A stretch of 22,311 nucleotides of DNA from DATGSF01 sp035302865. Its GTDB lineage: Bacteria; Bacteroidota; Bacteroidia; Chitinophagales; Chitinophagaceae. The translations under genes were made by a program, and so were the position numbers. The stretch lies in the NCBI GenBank assembly GCA_035302865.1, contig DATGSF010000181.1, positions 1-22,311 on the forward strand, in the 5' to 3' direction. Shown piece by piece: positions 7,264 to 15,718 of the stretch; the first letter of the stretch is position 1; each line of letters starts with the position of its first letter. A model generated the notes under the pieces. The model saw only the letters and a list, made by a program, of their open reading frames with translations, made no database searches and was not told the origin of the DNA.

Positions 7264-9594
7264 TTATTCTAAAGTTTTACCCTTCTTTTTATATACTTTA
7301 TGCATCCATAATAATAAGGCGGGCTGCAATGAAAGATTGAATATCATAGCTAAGAATAAGGTGAGGGAAATTAAATAACCCAATGCTTTTGTACCTTCGA
7401 AACTTGATAAAGTAAATACTCCAAAACCAGCAACTAAAATAAAAGAAGTAAATATTATACTTAATCCCGTTTCCCGTATAGTGCGTAGTACAGTTCTTTG
7501 AATATCATTATTTCGTATCAGAATGTCTTGTTTAAAGTTTACGAGAAATCGGATAGAAACATCTACTGTTATTCCTAAAGTTACACTAAAAACTAATACC
7601 GTTGAAGGCTTTAAAGGAATACCCATTGCTCCCATTATTCCTGCTGTGATAGCTAAAGGTATGATATTTGTTACAATAGCAATAGAAAGTATTCTCCAGT
7701 CTCTAAAAAGTATAAACATACAAACAACTATCATTGTAAATGCTAGAATGAGACTATCTCTTAAGCTGTGAATGATAAATTTACTTCCTTCCAAATAGGT
7801 CACGCTTGAACCTGTGGTTGTAATAATTATATTTTCATCATCTTCAAAAATTTCAGCAGCTTTATCTTCTATATCTTTTAAAATATAAGGCATTGCTTGA
7901 GAACCCACATCTGCCATCTGTACACTTAAGCGCATTATAGAGGCATCGTCGTTGAGAAAGCCATTTAAAATTTCGTTTACTCCTTTATATTGTTCTTCAG
8001 ACCTTTTGTTAATCATACTAATAATTTGTGGTCTTAAAGCTCCAAACTCAAAAGGATCAGGTAATTCATACTCGTCTGACATAGATTGTTTAGCAAATTT
8101 AATAACTTTTGTAAGAGTTAATCCTCCGCCAATTTCTTCTTTAGATTCCATATATTCCATTAATTCATCTGCTTTTTCTAGTATATCTAAGGAGCTTACA
8201 GCACCATACTTTTTATCAGTATCAATTAAAATTTCAAGAGGCATTACTCCTTTAAAATTTTTCTCAAAAAACTTTAAATCAGTATATACTTTATTTGATT
8301 GTGGCAAATCATCAACAATATGCCCCACTGATTTTAAATTTGCTATTCCCCAAGCTGTAAATCCTAATATGATTAAAGTACAGATATAAACTACACTTCT
8401 ATATTTAAAAGAAAGCTTAACAAAAGCAGTAAGCAAATTATTTAGCCACTTGCTTTCTAAATATCCTGTGTGTTTTGTTTTTGGAACAGTTAAAAAGCTA
8501 TATAAAGTTGGAATTAAGATTATGGAAGTGAAAAACAAGCCCATTATATTTAAACCTGCCACTAAACCAAACTCTTTCAAGATTACACTTTTTGTAAAAA
8601 AGAAAACGCCAAAACCAATCGCAGTTGTTAGGTTTGTAAATAATGTTACAATACCCATTTTTGAAATCATATTTTCTAAGGCTGGAATTTTAGCTCTTTC
8701 AATACCGTATTCTATATGATATTTATTCAGGAAATATATACAGTTTGGGATTCCAACAACTACCACTAAAGGAGGAATCATTCCAGTTAAAATAGTGATT
8801 TTATATCCCAATAAAGTCAATGTTCCAAAGGAAAAAATAACCCCTATCGCTACAGTTAATAATGAAGTAATTACGGCTGTAAAAGAGCGAAAAAATAAAA
8901 ATAAAATAATAGCAGTAAGTAAGAAAGATAAACCTAGGAATAGACCTATTTCACCTTGAATCATATCAGCAGTCTTCACTCGTATAAATGGAAGTCCAGA
9001 ATAATGAATTTCAATATCATGTTTTTTTGCAAATTGATCACCTTTTTCGACTATTGATTCTATTAAGTCACTCCTGTTTTTGCTTGCCATTATAGTATCA
9101 TTAATTGTAGCAGCTAGCAGATAAGTATTATTTTCAGGGTTGTAAATCAAGCCTTTATAGAATTCTTGTTCATAAAACTCCTGCAATTCCTGATTTAAAT
9201 CTTCCGCATTAGGCGATTTGAAAATATTTTCCACATTTAGCCCATGTTCTTCATCTTCTACAATCTTGACTGTTTTAGTTATGTCTAATACATTAATAAT
9301 ACCAGGGCTTTTTTCCAGATCTTCACTAAATTTTTTATAATCAAGAAAAAAATCTTTATTATTAAAATTATCGCTCTGAATCCCAATCATAATCCGATTC
9401 CCATCCTCACCAAAAGTCTGAATAAGGTTTTGGAAATCTTGATATTTAGGGTTGTCTGTTGGTATTGCATTAGTGAAATCATAGCTCATTTCTACTTTTG
9501 TAGCTTGATATGCCATGAAGCCAACAAGAATAGCTAATATTCCTAGAAGAAGAATCCTATTTTTTATTATTAATTTTGAAAGTGCTTGCCACAT
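7264..9594 (-). CDS. RND superfamily transporter, MMPL/HAE3 type
   Basis: A 776-residue inner-membrane transporter with the two-fold RND plan: TM1 about 13-30, a periplasmic domain, helices about 215-370, then TM7 about 400-418, a second periplasmic domain, and helices about 612-765. It belongs to the MMPL/HAE3 group (COG1033-like), which moves hydrophobic or amphiphilic compounds such as lipids, and has no adaptor or outer-membrane partner here. Repeat 2 keeps the usual acidic residue (GITVDVSIRF, D678). In repeat 1 the corresponding site reads GIPNCIYF, with N284 where related proteins, including its neighbour, have Asp. The start at 9594 follows a good -7 element by about 56 bases. It converges on the fusion gene and shares its terminator, but is a separate transcription unit. 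The cargo is unknown. Confidence 0.9.
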   Translation of the reverse strand: MWQALSKLIIKNRILLLGILAILVGFMAYQATKVEMSYDFTNAIPTDNPKYQDFQNLIQTFGEDGNRIMIGIQSDNFNNKDFFLDYKKFSEDLEKSPGIINVLDITKTVKIVEDEEHGLNVENIFKSPNAEDLNQELQEFYEQEFYKGLIYNPENNTYLLAATINDTIMASKNRSDLIESIVEKGDQFAKKHDIEIHYSGLPFIRVKTADMIQGEIGLFLGLSFLLTAIILFLFFRSFTAVITSLLTVAIGVIFSFGTLTLLGYKITILTGMIPPLVVVVGIPNCIYFLNKYHIEYGIERAKIPALENMISKMGIVTLFTNLTTAIGFGVFFFTKSVILKEFGLVAGLNIMGLFFTSIILIPTLYSFLTVPKTKHTGYLESKWLNNLLTAFVKLSFKYRSVVYICTLIILGFTAWGIANLKSVGHIVDDLPQSNKVYTDLKFFEKNFKGVMPLEILIDTDKKYGAVSSLDILEKADELMEYMESKEEIGGGLTLTKVIKFAKQSMSDEYELPDPFEFGALRPQIISMINKRSEEQYKGVNEILNGFLNDDASIMRLSVQMADVGSQAMPYILKDIEDKAAEIFEDDENIIITTTGSSVTYLEGSKFIIHSLRDSLILAFTMIVVCMFILFRDWRILSIAIVTNIIPLAITAGIMGAMGIPLKPSTVLVFSVTLGITVDVSIRFLVNFKQDILIRNNDIQRTVLRTIRETGLSIIFTSFILVAGFGVFTLSSFEGTKALGYLISLTLFLAMIFNLSLQPALLLWMHKVYKKKGKTLE

Positions 9595-9650
9595 AGGAGT
9601 GTTTTAAAAAATCTATTGATACTATTCTTAAAAAGAATAGAATTAAAGTG

Positions 9651-9658
9651 CAAAATTA
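9651..9658 (-). promoter_or_regulatory. RND transporter promoter -7 element (TAATTTTG)
   Basis: On the minus strand TAATTTTGC matches the -7 consensus exactly. The leader of about 50 bases contains a perfect 8-bp hairpin, CTATTCTT/AAGAATAG (9622-9629 with 9633-9640), close to the predicted transcript start; it may act on expression or mRNA stability. No clear -33 TTG is seen. Confidence 0.5.
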
Positions 9659-9766
9659 CAAAAAATGCCTTGTTTACATAAAAAGTATTCTATTTAAAAT
9701 CCTGATGTAAAAATAAATAATAGAAGAGGCAAATGATTTGCTAAAAAAGCGCATATTTAAATGAGT

Positions 9767-9800
9767 AAAAGCCAAAAAAGTTTAAACTCTCTTGGCTTTT
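9767..9800 (-). terminator. Terminator of fabD
   Basis: A 9-bp stem AAAAGCCAA/TTGGCTTTT (9792-9800 with 9767-9775) encloses a loop that contains its own palindrome AGTTTAAACT (9779-9788). The 3' arm supplies the T-rich end (GGCTTTT). It starts 26 bases after the fabD stop on the minus strand. Confidence 0.6.
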
Positions 9801-9825
9801 ATCTTAATTTTTATAACAATTCTAC

Positions 9826-10707
9826 TTACGCGATAACTTGAGTTTGGAATTGTCTGTTTACTTTTTTAATTAAACCTTGTAAAACGCGACCCGGGCCACA
9901 TTCTACAAAACTTTCAATTCCATCTTTTGCCATATTTTCTACTGTTTGTGTCCATTTAACTGGAGAGACTAATTGATTAATTAAATTCTCTTTTATTTTT
10001 TCAGGATCGCTATATGGTAAGGCATCTACATTTTGATAGATGGGACAATTGGGAGTTTTAAAGTTTGTAGCTTCAATAGCTTTTTTTAGTTCTTCTTTTG
10101 CTGGTGCCATTAATGGGGAATGGAATGCACCACCAACGGGAAGTTTTAAAGCTCGTTTTGCTCCTGCCTCTAATAGTTTTTCACAAGCTAAATCTATTCC
10201 ACTAATAGTACCAGAAATTACTAATTGTCCAGGCGAATTGTAATTTGCTGGAACTACAATTTCATTGGTAATAGTAGCACATATTTCTTCAATTATAGCG
10301 TCATCTAAACCTAAAATTGCTGCCATAGTGGATTCCTGAATTTCACAAGCTTTTTGCATTGCTAATGCACGTTGTGCAACTAAACGCAGGGCACTTTCAA
10401 AATCTAATGCACCAGCAGCAACTAAAGCTGAAAACTCTCCTAAAGAATGTCCCGCAGTTGCTATTGGTTCGGGATTATCCAAAGATAAATATGCTGCAAT
10501 AGAATGAATAAATACAGCTGGTTGGGTCACCTTAGTTTCCTTCAATTCTTCTGCTGTTCCTTCAAACATTATTTTGGAAATTTCAAATCCTAATATCTCA
10601 TCAGCAAGTTGAATTATTTTTCTGGATTGTTCATTGCTATCATATAGCTCTTTGCCCATTCCCGAAAATTGTGCTCCTTGTCCTGGAAAAACATATGCGT
10701 GTTTCAT
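9826..10707 (-). CDS. fabD: Malonyl-CoA:ACP transacylase
   Basis: Transfers malonyl from CoA to acyl carrier protein, the entry step for chain extension in type II fatty-acid synthesis; cytoplasmic. With the start at 10707 the protein has 293 residues: the GQGAQ loop (9-13), nucleophile S88 in GHSLG, R113 (QRAL), and catalytic H196 in GGAFHSPL. The frame stays open to an upstream ATG at 10761, which would add 18 residues, but that ATG overlaps the -33 box and lies upstream of the -7 element, so it would not be on the mRNA; MKHAYVFPGQGAQ is also the normal FabD N-terminus. It stands alone on the minus strand, diverging from the UPF0173-parAB run, with its own terminator. No other fab genes are adjacent. 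Confidence 0.96.
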   Translation of the reverse strand: MKHAYVFPGQGAQFSGMGKELYDSNEQSRKIIQLADEILGFEISKIMFEGTAEELKETKVTQPAVFIHSIAAYLSLDNPEPIATAGHSLGEFSALVAAGALDFESALRLVAQRALAMQKACEIQESTMAAILGLDDAIIEEICATITNEIVVPANYNSPGQLVISGTISGIDLACEKLLEAGAKRALKLPVGGAFHSPLMAPAKEELKKAIEATNFKTPNCPIYQNVDALPYSDPEKIKENLINQLVSPVKWTQTVENMAKDGIESFVECGPGRVLQGLIKKVNRQFQTQVIA

Positions 10708-10730
10708 ATTGAATAAATAATACTTTTTTG

Positions 10731-10761
10731 CAAAAGTAAATTTAAATTTAGTAAAAGCCAA
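10731..10761 (-). promoter_or_regulatory. fabD promoter (-33 TTG, -7 TACTTTTG)
   Basis: On the minus strand TTG (10759-10761) is followed after 20 bases by TACTTTTGC (the TACTTTTG core at 10731-10738), the best complete Bacteroidota-type promoter in the window. Transcription should start near 10723-10726, leaving about 17 bases before the ATG at 10707. Confidence 0.65.
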
Positions 10762-10907
10762 CGAAATGCTTAATTAGCTAAATTTCTAAATAATAATAAT
10801 CTTTAATTTTTTAATAAACTTAGGCTCTTTCCATTTAAATAAGAATTATATTCTTAAATTTTGGAAGAATTTTGTAATTTTAATTTTTAGCAAAAAATAA
10901 AAAAGAT

Positions 10908-11594
10908 ATGATGGAATTTACCTATTATGGACACTCTTGTTTCCTTATTGAAATAGATGGAAATAAAATATTGTTTGATCCTTTTATTTCTGGAAACCCC
11001 CTTATTGAAGAGTTTGATTTATCTACAATAAAAGCAGATTATATATTAATTTCTCATGGACATGAAGACCATATTGCAGATTTAATGGAAATTGCTAAAA
11101 ACACTAAAGCTTTAGTTATTGCTACAGCTGAAATAGCGGATTGGGTTGTGAACCAAGGTTATGAGAATGTCCACCCAATTAATTTTGGCTCTAAAAGCTT
11201 TCCTTTTGGAGATTTATATTTTGTTCCCGCGGCTCATAGTAGTAGCTTGCCAGATGGAAGCTACGGAGGTAATCCAGGAGGTTTTGTTGTTAAAACAAAA
11301 AATGGCGCATTTTATTATGCAGGCGATACTTGTTTGACAATGGATATGCAATTAATTCCTTTATATGCTGATTTAGATTGGGCTATCTTACCAATAGGAG
11401 GAAATTTTACGATGGATTATAAGGATGCTGTACACTGCTCGGAGTTTATTAAATGTGATAAGGTTGTTGGTGTGCATTTTGATACTTTTGGTTTTATAGA
11501 AATTAACCACGAGCATGCAAAATCCTATTTTAATGAAAAAGGTAAAAAGTTAGTTCTTCCAGAAATAGGAAAAACCGTAACTTTGTCAAAATAA
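10908..11594 (+). CDS. UPF0173-type metal-dependent hydrolase (MBL fold)
   Basis: A metallo-beta-lactamase-fold hydrolase of the UPF0173 type, whose substrate is generally unknown. In 228 residues it shows the metal-binding motif HGHEDH (50-55), then H110 (PAAHSSS), D140 (YYAGDT) and H190 (GVHFDTF), a full set for a two-metal centre. No signal peptide or membrane segment, so cytoplasmic. Two ATGs are adjacent (10908 and 10911); MEFTYYGHSCF from the second is the more usual beginning, and I cannot decide between them. It heads a run of five plus-strand genes and is 32 bases from parA. No exact TAnnTTTG element was found upstream; a near match, TAATTTTA, is at 10875-10882. Confidence 0.85.
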   Translation: MMEFTYYGHSCFLIEIDGNKILFDPFISGNPLIEEFDLSTIKADYILISHGHEDHIADLMEIAKNTKALVIATAEIADWVVNQGYENVHPINFGSKSFPFGDLYFVPAAHSSSLPDGSYGGNPGGFVVKTKNGAFYYAGDTCLTMDMQLIPLYADLDWAILPIGGNFTMDYKDAVHCSEFIKCDKVVGVHFDTFGFIEINHEHAKSYFNEKGKKLVLPEIGKTVTLSK

Positions 11595-11626
11595 TTATAA
11601 CAATATTTAAATATAAACATCTTAAT

Positions 11627-12400
11627 ATGGCGAAAATTATAGCTATTGCCAATCAGAAAGGCGGAGTTGGGAAAACGACAAGCGCAATTAATATTGCTGC
11701 TAGCCTTGCTGTTTTAGATTTTAAAACACTATTGGTAGATGCTGATCCACAGGCTAATAGTACAACCGGAAATGGCTTTGATTTGAAAAGTATTGAAGTG
11801 AGTTTGTATGATTGCTTAGTGAATGAAGTTCCCGTAAAAGATGCTTACTTAGAAACAGAAACTCCCAACTTATTTGTTTTGCCTTCACATTTAGATTTAG
11901 TGGGAGCAGAAATAGAATTAATTCATCAGTCAGAAAGAGAATTTGTCTTAAGAAATGCGCTCTCTGAAGTTAAGAATGAATTTGATTTTATAATCATTGA
12001 CTGTTCGCCTTCTTTAGGTCTGATTACAGTAAATGCATTAACAGCTGCTGATTCAGTTATCATTCCAGTACAATGTGAGTATTTTGCTTTAGAAGGGCTG
12101 GGGAAACTATTAAATACTATTAAAATTGTACAAAATTATCATAACGAAGATTTAGCAATAGAAGGCATTTTAATGACTATGTATGATGGAAGATTGCGCC
12201 TAAGCAATCAAGTTGTGGAAGAAGTTAAAAACCATTTTGAAGATTTAGTATTTAATACTATTATACATAGAAATACTCGTTTAGGTGAAGCGCCAAGCTT
12301 TGGAAAGCCAGTTTTAATGTATGATACAAATTGCACAGGTGCCGTAAATTACCTGAATTTAGCTCGTGAAATATTGCAAAAAAACAAAATGATACAATAA
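11627..12400 (+). CDS. parA: Chromosome-partitioning ATPase ParA/Soj
   Basis: ParA-type ATPase that, with ParB, moves newly replicated origin regions apart by cycling ATP-dependent DNA binding. The 257 residues carry the deviant Walker A motif KGGVGKTT (11-18, with the signature K11 and K16), the switch motif DADPQANST (38-46) and a Walker B-like FIIIDCSPSLG. There is no N-terminal DNA-binding extension, so it is the small chromosomal (Soj-like) kind rather than a P1-plasmid type. It lies 49 bases before parB in the same run. In Bacteroidota parAB is usually chromosomal and often near the origin, but this window contains no dnaA or obvious parS site. Confidence 0.95.
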   Translation: MAKIIAIANQKGGVGKTTSAINIAASLAVLDFKTLLVDADPQANSTTGNGFDLKSIEVSLYDCLVNEVPVKDAYLETETPNLFVLPSHLDLVGAEIELIHQSEREFVLRNALSEVKNEFDFIIIDCSPSLGLITVNALTAADSVIIPVQCEYFALEGLGKLLNTIKIVQNYHNEDLAIEGILMTMYDGRLRLSNQVVEEVKNHFEDLVFNTIIHRNTRLGEAPSFGKPVLMYDTNCTGAVNYLNLAREILQKNKMIQ

Positions 12401-12449
12401 TTTTTTAGCGTTTTATCTTTTGATTGATTGCTGATTTTATAAAGAAAAT

Positions 12450-13367
12450 ATGTCGAAAAATAAGAAAAAAGCAATGGGGGAGGGAATTAAAGCCCTGTTG
12501 AAAAATATAGATGATGATTTGAAATCTAAAGATTTAGCTTACGAATCACAAAAAGTAGATAAAAAAAGAGTGCCCGCTGTAGGTGCTAGAATTCCAATTG
12601 AAAAAATAGTAGTTAATCCTAAACAGCCTAGGCAAGATTTTGATGATTCTGCATTGCAAGAATTAGCTGAATCCATCAAAACTCATGATATCATTCAGCC
12701 AATAACAGTGGTGAGTTTGAAAGATGGTACTTATATGTTAGTGTCAGGAGAAAGAAGATGGAGAGCTGCTAAATTAGCTGGATTAAATGACTTGCCCGCC
12801 TATATAAGAACCGCAAACGATCAGGAATTGTTGGAAATGGCATTGTTGGAAAATCTTCAAAGAGAGGATTTGAATGCCATTGAAATAGCACTTTCTTATC
12901 AAAGATTAATGGATGAATGTGATTTAACCCAAGAAGGAGTTTCGGAAAGAATGAAAAAAGAACGTAGTACTATAGCAAATTACTTGCGACTTTTAAAACT
13001 CCCTCCAGACATTCAAACAGGAGTTCGCGATGGAGAACTTAGTATGGGTCATGCGCGAGCATTATTAAGTTTAAAATACGTAGATGAGCAATTATACGTA
13101 TATCGGGAAATAAAAGAAAAAGGTTTGTCAGTTAGGCAGGTCGAAGCATTGGTGAGAAATATGATAAATCCTAAAGTTTCAGATCAAAAAGACAAACCAA
13201 AAGAAAGTAAATTACCACCAGCCTATCAAAGAATTGAAGACGATATAGCTTCATTGTTCTCAATGAAGGTTGATTTGCAAAGAAAGAACAATGGGAAGGG
13301 GACTTTAAAAATTGATTTTCAAAATGATGAGGAATTGGAAAAAATTATGCAAGTACTGAAATTGTAA
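12450..13367 (+). CDS. parB: Chromosome-partitioning protein ParB/Spo0J
   Basis: Binds parS sites and spreads along DNA as a CTP-dependent clamp, forming the partition complex that ParA moves. The 305 residues show a basic N-terminus with GEGIKALL (the usual GLGxGLxAL ParA-contact segment), the N-terminal domain with GERRWRA (100-106) and ENLQRED (134-140) of the CTP/arginine-rich pocket, a helix-turn-helix near 158-182, and a C-terminal dimerisation segment ending LKIDFQNDEELEKI. It follows parA directly and is 13 bases from the PPIase gene. I saw no copy of the common parS palindrome (TGTTTCACGTGAAACA) in the window. Confidence 0.95.
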   Translation: MSKNKKKAMGEGIKALLKNIDDDLKSKDLAYESQKVDKKRVPAVGARIPIEKIVVNPKQPRQDFDDSALQELAESIKTHDIIQPITVVSLKDGTYMLVSGERRWRAAKLAGLNDLPAYIRTANDQELLEMALLENLQREDLNAIEIALSYQRLMDECDLTQEGVSERMKKERSTIANYLRLLKLPPDIQTGVRDGELSMGHARALLSLKYVDEQLYVYREIKEKGLSVRQVEALVRNMINPKVSDQKDKPKESKLPPAYQRIEDDIASLFSMKVDLQRKNNGKGTLKIDFQNDEELEKIMQVLKL

Positions 13368-13380
13368 AAAAAATAATAAT

Positions 13381-15303
13381 ATGAAATTAAAAAGCTTAAG
13401 TATTTTATTCATTTCCTTTTTATTGACTTTGGGAAATACATTTAGTCAAACTATTTTTAAATATGGTGAGAAAAAAGTAAGTCAAAAGGAGTTTGTAGAA
13501 GCATTTAAGAAAAATCATAATGATAATACCCTTGTAAGCGAGCAAGAAATTAAAGATTATTTGGAGCTTTATGCTCTGTTTAAAATGCGTCTTGAGGCTG
13601 GATATCAAGCAGGTGTGAAAGAATCTGAAGCTTTTAAAAATGAATTGAAAACTTATGAAAATCAGTTGGTAAATACATTTGTATATGAAAGAGCTATAGA
13701 AGATCAATTATTGCATGAGGCACTTGAAAGACAAAAAGAAGAGCGACTATTTGCACATATTTTATTACCTGTTTCCAAACCTTCAGATAGTGCAAAAGTA
13801 AAGAAGGAAATTGATAAAATTTACCATGAAATTAGAAATGGTAATATAAGCTTTGAAGAAGCAGCTAAAAAATACTCTAATGATAAATCCAGTGCCCAGA
13901 ATGGTGGAGAAGTAGGTTATATTGGTCCTTTTGCAGTAGTTTATGAGGTTGAAAATGCAGTTTATAATACAAATAAAGGTCAAATATCGCAACCTTTTAC
14001 AAGTACCTTTGGGTATCATATTGTGAAAGTAAAGGATGTTAGACCGGCAAGTGGAAAAGTGGAAGTGGCACAAATTTTAATTCCAACTAAGGAAGGGAGG
14101 GAATTAGCAGAAAATGTATTAGTACAATTGAAACAAGGAGCAGATTTTGAGAAATTAGTAGAATTATACTCTAAAGATGCTTTCACTGTAGATAATAAAG
14201 GTAAAATGAAAGCCTTTAGTGTGGGGAAAATGGATGCTAACTTTGAAAAGGCAGCTTTCGAATTAAAAAAGAAAGGAGATTATTCTGATATAATTAAAAC
14301 GGATTATGGTTATCATATTTTGAAATTAATAGATAAACATAAATATGAAGAGAATGAGGAGACTATCCAAGAAATCAAAGTATCTATCCAAAATGATTCT
14401 AGAAAACGCTTAGCAAAAAAAGAAGTTCTTGGTAAATTATTGCAAAAATATGGATATAAAGAAAATACAACGAATCTCAAGAATTTAATTTCTTCTTTTA
14501 TGCAAAATAAAACTTCGGATTTACAAATGGATGTATATGGGGAAAAAACTGAAGAACTATTTCAATTAAAAGGAAAAAAATATACCATAGCTGATTTATT
14601 TAATAATATTAATAAGAAAACAAATGGGCGTGTTTTTGGAACAAAAAGTACTTTTATTGAGCAAATGCTTGAGGCTTATTTAGAGGAGTTGGTTTTAGAT
14701 TATGAGAGAATTGAATTAATTAATAATAATTCTGAATTTAAAAATTTGATAAAGGATTATAAAGAAGGAATGGTTATTTTTCAAGTGATGGAAGAAAATG
14801 TATGGAAAATTAATGATGAAGAAGATATTAGAAGGTTTTATGAAGAAAATAAAGAAAATTATACTTTTGGACCTGGATTTGAAGGCATAATCTATGTAGG
14901 TGAAAATGAAAAAGATATTGAAAATTTAAAAAAACGTATGGAGAATGGTATGGAGTTTCAAGATGCTTTAGATATTATTGATGCAGGAAGAGGCAATGTA
15001 CGTTTTAGAAGAGATAGAGGGAAATTTAATTATGCAGATATAAGTTTGAGTAATATTCAAAATATGGATTTAAATACATTCTCTTCTATTTATAAGGATT
15101 CTGATGGGTATTATAAATTTATTAATATTGATAAACATTACGACGGTAAATTTTATTATACTTTTGAAGAAGTGAAAACACGAATCAATATGGATTACCA
15201 AAATAAAATAGAAAATGATTGGAATGACGAACTAAGAAGTGTTTATCCATTAGAAATAAATAAGAAAGTATTGAAAAAAGTAGTCAGAGAATTAACAAAA
15301 TAA
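13381..15303 (+). CDS. Periplasmic SurA-like peptidyl-prolyl isomerase with two parvulin domains
   Basis: Likely a periplasmic folding chaperone and cis-trans proline isomerase for outer-membrane or secreted proteins. The 640 residues begin with a signal peptide (about 1-23, ending NTFSQ). An N-terminal helical SurA-like part (about 28-118) is followed by parvulin domain 1 (about 121-220: FAHILLPV, GGEVGYIG, PFTSTFGYHIVKVKDV) and domain 2 (about 226-320: VAQILIPT, YGYHILKLIDKH). Domain 2 lacks the GG-x-LG-W/Y-type loop and reads NKGKMKAFSVGK, so it may be inactive and serve for binding. The last 320 residues are charged and helical with no domain I can name. It is longer than E. coli SurA (428). 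It sits 13 bases after parB and 22 before the DUF1634 gene; no functional link to partition is evident. Confidence 0.85.
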   Translation: MKLKSLSILFISFLLTLGNTFSQTIFKYGEKKVSQKEFVEAFKKNHNDNTLVSEQEIKDYLELYALFKMRLEAGYQAGVKESEAFKNELKTYENQLVNTFVYERAIEDQLLHEALERQKEERLFAHILLPVSKPSDSAKVKKEIDKIYHEIRNGNISFEEAAKKYSNDKSSAQNGGEVGYIGPFAVVYEVENAVYNTNKGQISQPFTSTFGYHIVKVKDVRPASGKVEVAQILIPTKEGRELAENVLVQLKQGADFEKLVELYSKDAFTVDNKGKMKAFSVGKMDANFEKAAFELKKKGDYSDIIKTDYGYHILKLIDKHKYEENEETIQEIKVSIQNDSRKRLAKKEVLGKLLQKYGYKENTTNLKNLISSFMQNKTSDLQMDVYGEKTEELFQLKGKKYTIADLFNNINKKTNGRVFGTKSTFIEQMLEAYLEELVLDYERIELINNNSEFKNLIKDYKEGMVIFQVMEENVWKINDEEDIRRFYEENKENYTFGPGFEGIIYVGENEKDIENLKKRMENGMEFQDALDIIDAGRGNVRFRRDRGKFNYADISLSNIQNMDLNTFSSIYKDSDGYYKFINIDKHYDGKFYYTFEEVKTRINMDYQNKIENDWNDELRSVYPLEINKKVLKKVVRELTK

Positions 15304-15325
15304 TCTCAATATCTATAAAAATAAT

Positions 15326-15718
15326 ATGCAAGGAGTTAAATCAAAAAAGGAACAAAAGCTTGATAGGCAATTAGCTAATGTCTTGAAATATGGTGTCCTT
15401 TCGGCATTAATTTTTGTTTCCTTAGGATTAATTAATATGTTTTTTTTGCATGGAAATGCATATTATTTTTCTTCTACATTTAAGGAGTTTAATCCAGAGC
15501 CTTTTGAGTGGAAAAGGTTCTGGATATCGTTAAAGAGTTTGAATTACAGTAGCTTGATGTTAATTGGAATATTGACATTATTACTTACACCTATATTGCG
15601 TGTTATATTTGCAATAAGAGGATTTAGGTTCGCAGGGGATAAACTTTATGTTAGGATAGGTTGGATAGTTTTAATTATTATAAGCCTTAGCGTTATTTTG
15701 GCATACAAGTTTTTTTAA
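15326..15718 (+). CDS. DUF1634 family membrane protein
   Basis: A 130-residue protein with a short basic N-terminus and three predicted membrane helices (about 21-41, 75-97, 109-128). The central segment LTLLLTPILRVIFAIRGF, followed by GDKLYVRIG and a last helix, resembles DUF1634, a family of unknown function. In other bacteria such proteins are often encoded beside TauE/SafE-type exporters; none is present here. It is the last gene of the five-gene run beginning at 10908, and its stop overlaps the stop of gpsA on the opposite strand by 4 bases, leaving no room for a terminator between them. Confidence 0.75.
   Translation: MQGVKSKKEQKLDRQLANVLKYGVLSALIFVSLGLINMFFLHGNAYYFSSTFKEFNPEPFEWKRFWISLKSLNYSSLMLIGILTLLLTPILRVIFAIRGFRFAGDKLYVRIGWIVLIIISLSVILAYKFF

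Noticed and set aside
7952..8389. Plus-strand open frame of 145 codons opposite the RND transporter
   Set aside because: Fully antisense to conserved periplasmic and membrane parts of the transporter, with low-complexity Ser/Ile/Lys composition and no promoter or motif.
9622..9640. Hairpin CTATTCTT/AAGAATAG as a terminator
   Set aside because: It lies between the -7 element and start codon of the RND gene with no T-tract after it, so it is part of a leader rather than a terminator.
11627..13367. parAB as a sign of an integrated plasmid or mobile island
   Set aside because: The ParA is the short chromosomal form, there are no replication, transfer or integrase genes, and base composition matches the housekeeping neighbours.
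13783..14073. Minus-strand open frame of 96 codons with many Phe, Ile and Cys
   Set aside because: Antisense to the parvulin domains of the PPIase gene; its composition is what antisense reading of Lys- and Glu-rich AT-rich codons gives.
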